This document shows, piece after piece, positions 36,394 to 46,244 of a stretch of 64,000 nt of DNA. The notes under the pieces are model-generated. The model did no database searches and had not been told where the DNA came from. It was given only the letters and a program-made list of their open reading frames with translations. The translations under genes and the position numbers were made by a program. The first letter of the stretch is position 1. The number at the start of each line of letters is the position of its first letter. Source of the stretch: Physcomitrium patens (lineage: Eukaryota > Streptophyta > Bryopsida > Funariales > Funariaceae); the NCBI RefSeq assembly GCF_000002425.4, contig NC_037272.1, positions 14,023,354 through 14,087,353 on the forward strand, written 5' to 3'.

Positions 36394-37060
36394 TTAAGCT
36401 AATCGGAAACGCCACAACAAACATGAAAGAATGAGGCTGAAAGGGAGAGTAGCCCTGTTACGGTGGTTTCGGAACCCTCGGCGGCGACAGTGGCGGTGGC
36501 GGTGGAAGCCACCGCTCCCATAGTGGACGATGAAGAGGAAGATGGCAATCTTGGGGAATGAATCCTGATCTAGAAGGAAAAAGAGAACGGAGAGACGATC
36601 CATCTGCTTTACTGGGTACCAAGCGGTAGACTCGACCTAGAACTGATCGCACCAGATCATCGGTCCAGAAGCGGCGTCCGGCCTGCTGTACCCGAGCAAG
36701 ATCTGAGATGCGGCTGCCTGAGACTCCATTAATTGCCGCACCTGGTTCTCCTCAATGGACTGGAACAGCACAAAATCGTTGTTTACTCCTACGACGATTA
36801 CTGCTGCGACGACTTCTCCTGCTACTACTGGGGCGATTTGGATATTAACAGCGGTACTCCTCAGCAAGAAAACGCGGCTAGTGTCAGTGCTTCACTCAAT
36901 GGCTCACAAGCTGCGGGTGCTGCATCCCTCGAAGAATACTCAGCCGCGTGTGCATTTCAGCTCCGAGGACCGTATCAGGACGTGGAATTACACGCAGTGG
37001 CTCAGAACTTCAAATGATGGCACCATCACATCCTATAAGGTAGCCCACCTATTTTAGACC
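36394..37060. other. GC-rich island, possible gene fragment or promoter
   Basis: About 650 bases with balanced composition, CpG-containing, in an otherwise very AT-rich region. Frames are open on both strands: a minus-strand frame at 36867-36637 contains QSIEENQVRQLMESQ, and plus-strand frames run at 36733-37057. None is recognised. The (GGC)-like stretch at 36480-36515 explains part of the dual-strand openness. A segment at about 36966-37010 resembles one at about 54312-54352. Confidence 0.35.
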
Positions 37061-37921
37061 ACCCTCCATTTACAACATGCAAGATGTTTATGCCCAGTTT
37101 TGACACCCTTCTAGTTGGAAATAGGTTTAGTGTTTGTTAAGTTTACAACGTTTTTAATCACAGAAAAGTGTCCCAAGATGGAGTAGATGTGTTCCAATTT
37201 AGGTGACAGCTCTTGATGGGTTGGGGCGGAATTCAAGTTCAACACTGTCTAGTTGAATTTTGGTTACGTCATCCACACATTAACATGTGTAGATAGCACA
37301 ACATTAGGTGAAGCTTGATATCATAATTAAGTGTCACACTTCTTGATTATGGAAAAGGAGCATTCTCAATTTTGTAGCTTGCCATTAATTGGATTAGGTT
37401 GGCCTACATGTTTGATTTGGATCAAAGAGATTCTTCAACTAAAACATTTATATGAATTCTATTTTTGATCCAAATTAAATGAAAATACCTGGAATTGCAT
37501 TGATTTTTTTTTTTTTTTTTTCTCTACATGGAAATATTTTTCTTTCATATTTACACATATTGCATATATATTCAAATGCTTAAGTTATTGAAAATAGATC
37601 AACTACCTTGATTGCACTCATTTAGTGGAGACATCTAATGCTAGACCTAAAGAGTGATGAGATAAATCTCAACATTGTACATAGTTTAGATTTGTGCATC
37701 ACCTAAGACTTCATACTCTCTTGTTGATTACTTAATCTTATACTTTGTGATGTGATGATTCTACAAGGGATGATAGGGATAAAAATAAATTGAAATCTTA
37801 TGAAGATATAATAGGACAACTTGGAGAAAGAGCATGTAATTTGAATGTGAGAGGTTGATTGCAAAGATAGAAACAAGCAATAAGAAGTTTATATAATGTT
37901 GGAGAGAAGTTGGATAGGCGA
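37061..37921. other. AT-rich spacer
   Basis: No gene seen. A T tract lies near 37506-37520. Confidence 0.5.
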
Positions 37922-38797
37922 TGTCTTTCTGTAATCCAACTAATGGATAAAAGAATATATATATATATATATACAAAAGATCTTAATTAAAAATATAATA
38001 GAAAAATACTTAAGAAATATATATAAAAATTAGAAAGGTATTAAAAATAATTTAATACTAATAATGCTTTTATATGAAAATAACTTCTATTTACTTTGTA
38101 TACTATAAATAAGCCAAAAAAAAAAAACAGGTTATCAAAAATAATACTATATACATCTTTAATTTAAAGTAAAGAATAACTTTCTATAAAAACATTATCT
38201 AAAAAATATTAGATTGATATTTGGATATGATTGCTTATAAACTAAGATTGAAACCAAATCCTAAGGTACAAAACCACAAACTTATGGCAAATGTGGAGTT
38301 TTATATTAAATCAAAATAAAATGAATGGATAGCACTCTTGGTGAGATTTCTTTAAGCATTAGTTATGCAAGATTTAAGCAGATATTGACTTTGAGAGAGC
38401 TTTTCAAAGTTAAGGTTATTTTAGGTAATATTGATATTAATAAAATAAAAAAGAGATTACATTTTGATAAAATTATATAAGTTTTGTAGCACATTTATAC
38501 TAAAAAATTTGTGGATTTGTGAAAGTAGTTTATTGTATGTCTGTTATGAATTTGAGATTAATTAGATGGTTACATTAATTGTTATTTAAATCCAAGTAAG
38601 TTGGAATCATTGATATTAGATTCTAAAGGACAATGAGGTTTTTTGTGATTTAAAGCAATCAATCAATTGAATTGATATGTTTTGTCTTTAAGCTTATAGT
38701 TGATTTAGTTTCTAACATTCATACAAGTTTTTAGAACAAGTGAAGGGTGCAAAAGAGACCTATTGATGCCAAAAGATTAACATCAAGATTGGAGAAG

Positions 38798-38909
38798 TGT
38801 CAAGGACAAAGACTCGATGAGGAAAAATATACACCAAAAGGCTATCTCGATATAATAAGTCAAAATATAAACAAGTAGGTATATTAAAAGGAAACTGGAA
38901 TGGCTATTG
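38798..38909 (-). repeat. 3' LTR of G, distal 112 bases
   Basis: TGTCAAGGACAAAGACTCG to TGGCTATTG, matching 50952 onwards of the 5' LTR. It is cut here by element F. Confidence 0.85.
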
Positions 38910-39439
38910 TGTCAGGGACAAGAACTCGATGAAAGCTAAAGAGTAAGTGAGACTTTTCTCAAAAAGAAATAGGACAAAATAGAAATATGTATATTAAGAA
39001 AGAAACTGGAATGGCTATTGCCAAAATACAAGAAAACTAGAGACCCTTGAAACTAGACTAGAAGCAAGAAAGGAGTTGACAAGAGTGAAGAGGGCTTCAC
39101 TCTTGCCTCTATATATACTATCTAACTAGAAGCCACGTGGCGATGTTCTATAAGACCTCCAATATATGTTGACTTTCTAGGCCACATGCCTTTGCTTGCA
39201 AGGCAAGTTTTCTATGGATGGACCACGTAGTTAGCTTGTTCTTTAAGCTTCCAACATGCGTGGCACATGGCTAACTTGTTGACCAAGTTTCTAACCTAAA
39301 AGTCAACTATAGACTCCTATAAAGTCAAAGCAGCGTCTATGAAGCTTCTAAGAAGCTTCTCTAGAAGATATTATACAATTAACCTACTTTTACATACTTT
39401 TATCTATTCATATAGGTAATTATATGTATGTCCGTGACA
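38910..39439 (-). repeat. 3' LTR of F
   Basis: Read leftwards from TGTCACGGACATACAT (39439) to CTTGTCCCTGACA (38910). It contains a promoter-like GTATATATAGAGGCAAGAG block with a TATA box near 39103-39115. Confidence 0.9.
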
Positions 39440-39453
39440 TTACCCCCCCTTCT
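39440..39453 (-). promoter_or_regulatory. Polypurine tract of F
   Basis: AAGGGGGGGTAA on the minus strand directly precedes the 3' LTR. The same tract is next to the G 3' LTR (45687-45700) and, decayed, next to that of D. Confidence 0.8.
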
Positions 39454-39480
39454 AGGGACGAGTTCCACGAGGAGCGGTGA

Positions 39481-39903
39481 TTATATATTGAGAAAATCTA
39501 ATATGCGGCGAATTGTATTTGCTACATACTCTGATCTTTGTTCTCTTCGAAGATAGTTGATGGGTCCTCTTAGCCATCGATAGTGTCCCATTCCAGGGCG
39601 AGAAGACCACCCTGTTATTTGATCACTGTTGAGGCCTTCATAACTTCCTTCAAATAATACATTTGAAACACCATCAGGAGTCGTTCCTATCTCCAATAAT
39701 ATCACCAAACATAGAGAATCTCTTCCAAGGTCGTGATACCAAACGCGTTGTATCTCACCATCTATTCGAGGAAGAACATGTCGTTCTTGAGGGTCTTCAT
39801 CTCGGTTGCGTCGTCTTGAAGGTTGTGACAATCGCAATGTCTCATCCGGTAAATCAGCAAACGAAGGTTCTTGAGTTGAATCCGCTGGTTGTTGGCTCTC
39901 CAT
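39481..39903 (-). CDS. Chromovirus accessory protein, 140 aa, function unknown (copy F)
   Basis: Intact frame starting MESQQPADS, in the sense orientation, between the chromodomain stop (39999) and the 3' LTR. I do not recognise the family. Visible: an acidic, Ser/Thr-rich N-terminus with SFADLPDETLRLSQ (residues 14-27), a basic patch RRRNRDED, then a probably folded part (VWYHDLGRD, LVILLEIGTT, VLFEGSYEGL, HYRWLRGPIN) and a C-terminal helix ending ILDFLNI. There is no signal peptide, membrane segment or zinc motif, so an envelope-like role is unlikely. It is about 91% identical to copy G. It is not in frame with pol, and the offset differs between F and G, so it must be initiated independently. 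Confidence 0.75.
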   Translation of the reverse strand: MESQQPADSTQEPSFADLPDETLRLSQPSRRRNRDEDPQERHVLPRIDGEIQRVWYHDLGRDSLCLVILLEIGTTPDGVSNVLFEGSYEGLNSDQITGWSSRPGMGHYRWLRGPINYLRREQRSEYVANTIRRILDFLNI

Positions 39904-39980
39904 CTAATTAGCGTCACAAAATGTAAAGAAGTTATAAACAAGGATAGGAAATTGAATGTTATCTTGCCTCAATCTTGTCT

Positions 39981-39988
39981 CTTTTATA
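39981..39988 (-). promoter_or_regulatory. TATAAAAG element upstream of accessory frame, copy F
   Basis: TATAAAAG on the minus strand, about 10 bases after the pol stop codon and 85 bases before the accessory ATG. It is conserved in four copies at the same distance. The stretch between is pyrimidine-rich and ends GACGCTAATTAG immediately before the ATG, so a splice acceptor is an alternative reading. Confidence 0.55.
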
Positions 39989-39998
39989 AGAGAGGTTT

Positions 39999-41120
39999 TC
40001 ATCTTGGTTTTGATGGATGTCGTTGATGAAAAACTTTGACTTTAGCTGATGCATTTACTAGATTCCTGGATGGCTCCCATGTGCGCTCACTAATATCATA
40101 TCCGCACCAATGAACAAGATATTCCAGCTTATTTCGGCGCCGCCTTGAGTCTAATATCTCTTCCACCTCAAATTCTTCATTATTATCTACTTCTATAGGA
40201 GGCGGTGGCATTTGTCTTCTTCCTTGTATATCCACTGTCTTATATGGTTCAAGAAGAGACACGTGGAATACAGGATGGATCTTCATTGACTCCGGTAGAT
40301 GTAACCGATATGCAACTGGGTTGATCTGTTCAGAAACAGAAAAGGGGCCAAGCCTACGATAGTCCAATTTGTCACAAGGTCGAGTGGTCTTGATATTGCG
40401 ACGAAGTAGCCATACCTTATCACCCACGTTGAGTTATGGTTGCTCTTTACGATATACATCTGCATTTATCTTTTGTCGTTCTTGAGCTTTCTTCAACTGC
40501 GCCTTCATTATTGCATGTAACTCTGACAACCGATTTGCCATATCTTCTGCTGCAGGATTATCAACTTTTGAAAAATCAAAAGTATCAAGTCGTGGATGAT
40601 AGCCATAATTGGCAAAGAAAGGTGTTTGTTGCGTGGAGGAATGTACCGTATTATTATAAGCAAACTCTGCCAATGGCAGAAGGTTTGTCCAATCATCTTG
40701 TTGGTAGTTGATAGTACACCTTAAATATTGCTCCAAGACTTGGTTTACGCGCTCTGTTTGTCCATCAGTTTGAGGATGGAAAGCTGAAGATAGCTTTATG
40801 TCCACTTTTAAAATCTTGAAAAGAGTCCTCCAGAATCTCGACACAAATTGAGTTCTCCTATCCGATATGATATCTTTAGGTAATCCATGATAGCGATAGA
40901 TATTATCAATGAAAAGCTTAGCTGTTTCTTCACCTGTGATAGATTTTGTACATGGCATAAAATGTGCCATCTTGGTGAAACGATCTACTATCACAAATAT
41001 AGAATCATAAGATCTTGAGTTTGGAAGATCTGTGATGAAATCCATAGAAACAGAAGACCATGGTTGTTCTGGTATAGGTAATGGCTGAAGAAGTCCGTAA
41101 GGTCGATGTCGAGGAATTTT
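39999..41120 (-). pseudogene. Integrase core, GPY/F and chromodomain of F
   Basis: DDE integrase core on the minus strand at 41045-40434: MDFITDLPNS (first Asp), SDRRTQFVS (second Asp; the usual G of DRGTQF is R here) and GQTERVNQ (Glu). A CAA-to-TAA stop at 40434 separates it from 40427-39999, which holds the GPY/F module (YRRLGPFSVSEQ) and the chromodomain (FEVEEILDSRRR, YLVHWCGYDISERTWEP). The chromodomain is expected to direct insertion by reading histone methylation. G has CAA at the stop position. Confidence 0.9.
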
Positions 41121-43486
41121 TCATCTTGAACAAATATCACATGATTGTACAAAGTCTTTGACTGACTTCCACATTTGTGGCCACCAAAAATCTCTTGATA
41201 TGAGTTCCAAAGTCTTATTATATCCAAAGTGCCCTGCTGCTGGAAAGTCATGACGTGCTTGAAGAACACGTAAACGTGCTTCTTCTTTTGGAACATATAG
41301 GCGTCTTTCAAAATATAATAGATTATTCTTGAACTCGAACTTAGAAGGATCATGAGATTTGGAAGAATTATTCTCGATATCATAAACAAGAGGATCTGAG
41401 GACATACTGGACTGGATTTGCTTGAGAAAAGTTGAATCAACAGTCAATGTTGATTTCACTGCTCGGAGATGAAATTGCTCCGGTTTCAAGAGGACCGTTC
41501 TTTGTTGCTCAAAAGCTGCATCTCCTTCTTTTGGTGCAAAATAAGAACGTCTAGACAGGGCATCGGATAAACCTTGTTGTTTTCCTGGCCGATAAGTGAT
41601 AATGAACTCGAATCTTGACAAAGACATACTCCAACGAGCTTGACGACGATTCAACACGCGTGCTGATATGAAATACTCGAGGTTCTTGTGATCTGTATAC
41701 ACAGTGACTGGACTAGAAGCGCCTTCTAGATAATGACGCCATTCTTGAAAGGAATCCACGATCGCAAGAAGTTCTTTATCGTGGATCTCATAATTGATCT
41801 CGGCTGCTGAGAATTTTCTTGAATGAAAAGCTATCGAATGAAGTTTGTCATCTATTCCCATTTGTGATAAAACTGCACCCAAGGCAAAATCTAATGCAAT
41901 TGTTTCCATAAAAAATGCCTTGGAAAAATCAACACGATATAAGACTGGTGCAGAGACAAACGATGTCTTCAAGGCTTCAAATGCTGCTTCCGCTTCTTGA
42001 TTCCATTGGAATTTATCTTTACTAGTCAAGCGTGTAAGTGGAGCTGCAACTCGTGAGAAGTCTTTGATGAAGATCCGATAGTAATTGGCAAATCTAAAGA
42101 AACATTGGACATCTCTCAAAGTCTTTGGAATCTTCCAATCCATGATTGTTTGGACTTCTTAGAATCGATCATAAGACCATCATTTGAAATGATGTATCCT
42201 AAAAAGTCAACTTGAGTAGTGTGAAATACACACTTTTCCATCTTGGCGTACAATCCTGCATCTCTGAGTTTTTGTAATACTTGACGAACATGTATTTCAT
42301 GTTCTTCAACATTCTTAGAATAAATCAGGATATCGTCTAGGTAGCAGACGACAAAATTGTCTAAGAATTCACGAAATACATCATTCATGAGATGTTGAAA
42401 AGCAGCTGGTGCATTCGTGAGTCCAAAAGGCATGACATTATATTCAAAATGCCCGTACCCAGTTCGAAACGCAGTCTTCCATTCATCTCCTTCTTTGATC
42501 CGTACTAGATTATATGCTCCTCTTAGATCTATTTTTGTATAGATCTTAGCTTGATTTAACTGGTCAAGGAGTCCTGATATCAAAGGTAATGGATACCTGT
42601 TCTTGATTGTGATCTTGTTGAGTCCTCGATAGTCAACACACATTCGTAAAGATCCATCCTTTTTCTTTACGAATAAAATTGGAGCTCCTGCTGGAGATTT
42701 TGAATGGCGTATGAAATTCTTCGCTAAATTCTCGTCAATATATGTCTTGAGTTCAGCCATCTCATCTTGCGATAAACTGTAAATTGGTCCAAATGGTGGC
42801 TGAGTTCCTTCCTTGAGATCGATTGAACAATCGTATGGGCGATGCTCAGGAAGAATATCTGCATTCTTTTTCTCAAAAACGTCTTGATAATCCTGATATT
42901 GACTTGGAATGCCACTTGAAGTCTTTACGCTTTCAAAAATAGGTGCAGCATAAATAGCAAAAGTTGATCCTTCTTTTGCTGCGTGTATAAATGCTTTTGC
43001 ACCTATAGGTGTGAGTTTTACTATACTAGACTCATGGTTTTTTACTTGGTTAATAGAACTGTTACTAATGCTCTGAGGAAAATCAAGTTTACGAGAAATC
43101 CAATCTATTCGAGGATTATACTTTTCTAACCATGATAAGCCTAAAATTACTGGATTAGAGGGAGATCTAATTATATTAAAAATTACGCAACTACTATGAC
43201 CATTTATTACTACATCTACAGGAAGTGTTTCGTGAGTTACATCTCCAGAAGACAACGGGCGACCATCTATGACTTCTACGTGTACAGGTTTAGTTTTTTG
43301 TATTAATGATATTCTATGACATCTAGCAAATTCTTCATCTAAAAAATAAGATGAGGCTCCTGAATCTACCAAGGCAGAGGCTTTGTAATTATTAGGTCCT
43401 AAACGCACATCTATTATAAAACAAGGAGATGGTTTTGAGGAGAGGATAGGACCTTTATTAGAAGTTGTACAAGATTCCAGCCGCAC
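41121..43486 (-). pseudogene. Protease, RT and RNase H of F
   Basis: First frame 43486-42116: aspartic protease with ALVDSGASSYFLD, then RT ([34 protein letters not shown] with the catalytic YLDD). A single-base deletion in a T run near 42153 shifts the frame. G keeps the base. Second frame 42143-41121: RNase H with ETIALDFALGAVLSQ, where the expected TDAS Asp is replaced by Ile, then TDHKNLEYF and the HHCC region (HDFPAAGH, CDIC). It ends in TGA where G has TCA. The pol frame is -1 to gag and open upstream to about 43559. Confidence 0.9.
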
Positions 43487-43491
43487 GATCC

Positions 43492-44499
43492 CTATTGTAG
43501 CTGGACGTACTCGTTTTCCGACATACTGTCTTCTTTGACAGCCGTACTCCTCATTTTGTAGTTACGTCGCTTCTTTGGACAATGTTGAGCAGTGTGCTTG
43601 GGTTCTCCACAATATAAGCACAATCCTTCTTGTCGACGACGAGACTTTTTTTGCTCAGTAAGAGGTTTGAAACGTACCGCATCAATTTGCATATCCTCTA
43701 CTTCCGAAGGTATGTGTTGAGGAGACGTCGGTGTTGCCATTAAATTGTAGTAACGTTGAGGCCCACTTGTGCGACTCTCGGATCGAAATTCAAAAAGTCG
43801 ATTGTCGCACTTCACAGCAAAGTCAATTGCTTAACTCAATGTTTGAGGATCAGGTAAATTAAGCATCAATTTCTTTACCTCATATTGTAATCCGTAGAGA
43901 AATTGACTCACAAGTGCGGCATCATCCCACTTGATATCAGTTGCAAGTTGTCAAAATTGCGAAGCATATAATGTTACTGATCGATTGCCTTGTCGCAAAA
44001 TACGGATCTTGTTGGTTGCAACACGAATTGCATCATGTTCTCCAAACATGGATCGAAACTCCGCCAAAAAAGCCTCCAGATTATCCAATATTGGATCTCG
44101 TCGTTCAAGAAAAGATGAAAACCATGACAATGCTGAACCTGAAAGAAGTGTACCAATGAATCTTACTTGTGACCCTGGAGTTGGATAGCTCTGGGGTTGA
44201 AGTTCAATCACTAGTTGGACCTGATTGATGAATCCTCGAAACTTGGATCTGGTACCATCAAACTTCTCGGGCAAGGCAACTCTCGGTTCTCTAACACTCG
44301 AAGGGTGTTCCATTCTGGGAGAAGGGACATGGTTTGGTGCATTTGTTGAAGCAGCCCCAATCATCTCTATATCTTCACTTCCTACCATTCTTGTTGCTCC
44401 TTGTGGTGGTAAATTGAGTTGATGCATCGCAAGCATTAACTCCCTCAATTGTTCTTGCATCTGTGCCATTGCACTCTTCATTTCAACAAGCTCTGCCAT
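43492..44499 (-). pseudogene. Gag of F
   Basis: Starts MAELVEMKSAMAQ at about 44499. The capsid part contains PEKFDGTRSKFRGFINQ and ALSWFSSFLE. The frame is broken by a TGA after YASQF (about 43951, an Arg position in related chromoviruses; G has the same TGA) and by TAA near 43835 (CAA in G). The CCHC zinc knuckle CLYCGEPKHTAQHC lies near 43620-43579. It ends in TAG (43492), which overlaps the -1 pol frame by about 75-80 bases. The end and overlap are the same in G. Confidence 0.85.
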
Positions 44500-44711
44500 A
44501 GTAGCACTTAGAAAAGAGAAGATGTCTAACAACGCTCAAAACAAATAGAAGAGAGGAATTGATAACAAAGAAAATACTAAGAACAATATCAGTTTAAAAG
44601 AGGGTAATCCGCAACTTCTAATGCGCTTATGTCTTATCAAGAAAAAGGGGTAATCCACTCTTAATCAAGAAAAGACAAAGCTCTGATATTGTAAGTGTAC
44701 TCTTGTCAATC

Positions 44712-45241
44712 TGTCAGGGACAAGAACTCGATGAAAGCTAAAGAGTAAGTGAGACTTTTCTCAAAAAGAAATAGGACAAAATAAAAATATGTATATTAAG
44801 AAAGAAACTGGAATGGCTATTGCCAAAATACAAGAAAACTAGAGACCCTTGAAACTAGACTAGAAGCAAGAAAGGAGTTGACAAGAGTGAAGAGGGCTTC
44901 ACTCTTGCCTCTATATATACTATCTAACTAGAAGCCACGTGGCGATGTTCTATAAGACCTCCAATATATGTTGACTTTCTAGGCCACATGCCTTTGCTTG
45001 CAAGGCAAGTTTTCTATGGATGGACCACGAAGTTAGCTTGTTCTTTAAGCTTCCAACATGAGTGGCACATGGCTAACTTGTTGACCAAGTTTCTAACCTA
45101 AAAGTCAACTATAGACTCCTATAAAGTCAAAGCAGCGTCTATGAAGCTTCTAAGAAGCTTCTCTAGAAGATATTATACAATTAACCTACTTTTACATACT
45201 TTTATCTATTCATATAGGTAATTATATGTATGTCCGTGACA
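44712..45241 (-). repeat. 5' LTR of F
   Basis: 530 bp, about three differences from the 3' LTR. On the minus strand the leader after it contains ATATCAGAGCTTTG, which resembles the iMet primer-binding core. It lies some 25 bases from the LTR, so the priming mechanism is unclear. Confidence 0.9.
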
Positions 45242-45686
45242 TATTGCCACAAGACAAGAAACTAAAGACTCTTGAACCTAGACTAGAAGCAAGAAAGGAG
45301 TTGACAAGAGTGAAGAAGCCTTCACTCTTGTCTCTATATATACTATCTAACTAGGAGCTACGTGGCAACGTTCTATAGGACCTCCAATATGTGTTGACTT
45401 TGTAGGACACATGCCTTGACTTACAAGGTAAGTTTTTCTACGTGTGGGCCACATAGTTAGCTTGATCTTCAAGCTAACATCATGTGTGGCACATGGCCAA
45501 CTTGTTCACCATGTTTCTAATCCAAAAAGTCAATTAAAGACATCTATGAAGTCAAAGCAGCGTCTAGGAAGTTTGTAGGAAGCTTTTATATGAAATATTA
45601 TAGAATTAACTTAATTTTACCTACTTTTACTTACTTCTACCTATTTCTATATGTAATTATTAGCTTACATGATTATTGCCGTGACA
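45242..45686 (-). repeat. 3' LTR of G, proximal part
   Basis: Continues the 38798-38909 piece after the TATTG duplication and ends GCCGTGACA (minus-strand start of the LTR). The purine tract of G follows at 45687-45700. Confidence 0.85.
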
Positions 45687-45727
45687 TTACCCCCCCTTCT
45701 AGAGACGAGTTCCACGAGGAGCGGTCA

Positions 45728-46150
45728 TCATATGTTGAGGAAATCTATGATGCGACGAATTGTATTCGCCACATACTCTGATCTCTGTTCTCTTCGAAGA
45801 TGATTGATAGGGCCTCTCAACCATCGGTAGTGTCCAATACCAAGGCGGGAAGACCACCCAGTTATTTGATGATTGTTGAGGCCTTCGTAACTTCCTTCGA
45901 ATAGAATATTCGGAACACCATCAGGAGTTGTTCCTACCTCTAGCAAAATCACCAAACATCGAGAGTCCCTTCCCAAATCGTGATACAAAACGCGTTGTAT
46001 CTCACCATCTATTCGAGGAAGAACATGTCGTTCTTGAAGATCTTCATCTCGATTGCGTCGTCTTGAAGGTTGTGACAATCGTAATGTCTCGTCCGGCAGG
46101 TCAGCAAACGAAGGTTCTTGAGTTGAATCCGCTGGTTGTTGGCTCTCCAT
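45728..46150 (-). CDS. Chromovirus accessory protein, 140 aa, function unknown (copy G)
   Basis: Intact frame of the same length as in F, with 12 amino acid differences by my count (for example W55L, L64R, S80P, P103L). Conserved blocks: SFADLPDETLRLSQ, RRRNRDED, ITGWSSR, HYRWLRGPIN and an almost unchanged C-terminal helix. The rest of G has many stops, so an intact frame here is notable. With only two intact copies this could still be chance. Confidence 0.7.
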   Translation of the reverse strand: MESQQPADSTQEPSFADLPDETLRLSQPSRRRNRDEDLQERHVLPRIDGEIQRVLYHDLGRDSRCLVILLEVGTTPDGVPNILFEGSYEGLNNHQITGWSSRLGIGHYRWLRGPINHLRREQRSEYVANTIRRIIDFLNI

Positions 46151-46226
46151 CTAATTAGCGTCACAAATGTAAAGAAGTTACAAATAAGGATAAGAAATTG
46201 AATGTTATCTTGCCTCAATCTTGTCT

Positions 46227-46234
46227 CTTTTATA
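46227..46234 (-). promoter_or_regulatory. TATAAAAG element upstream of accessory frame, copy G
   Basis: Same element and distance (84 bases) as in F, in the gap after the chromodomain stop at 46245. Confidence 0.55.
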
Positions 46235-46244
46235 AGAGAGATTT

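Larger units (their letters stand above)
38910..45241 (-). mobile_element. Chromovirus F, complete, 6.3 kb
   Basis: LTRs of 530 bp at 38910-39439 and 44712-45241, flanked by a perfect TATTG duplication (38905-38909 and 45242-45246). I count about three differences between the LTRs, so the insertion is recent. The order on the minus strand is LTR, gag, protease, RT, RNase H, integrase, GPY/F, chromodomain, accessory frame, purine tract, LTR. Gag and pol carry several stops and a 1 bp deletion. The accessory frame is intact. The element sits in the 3' LTR of G. Confidence 0.93.

Noticed and set aside
39663..39911. 82-codon frame antisense to the accessory gene (also 45928-46158)
   Set aside because: A mirror of the conserved sense frame. 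It has no upstream promoter element, and the start and end differ between copies.
44640..44700. Primer-binding site for initiator tRNA in F (ATATCAGAGC)
   Set aside because: It lacks the leading TGG and lies about 25 bases from the LTR. Self-priming or another tRNA is equally possible, so I did not list it as a feature.
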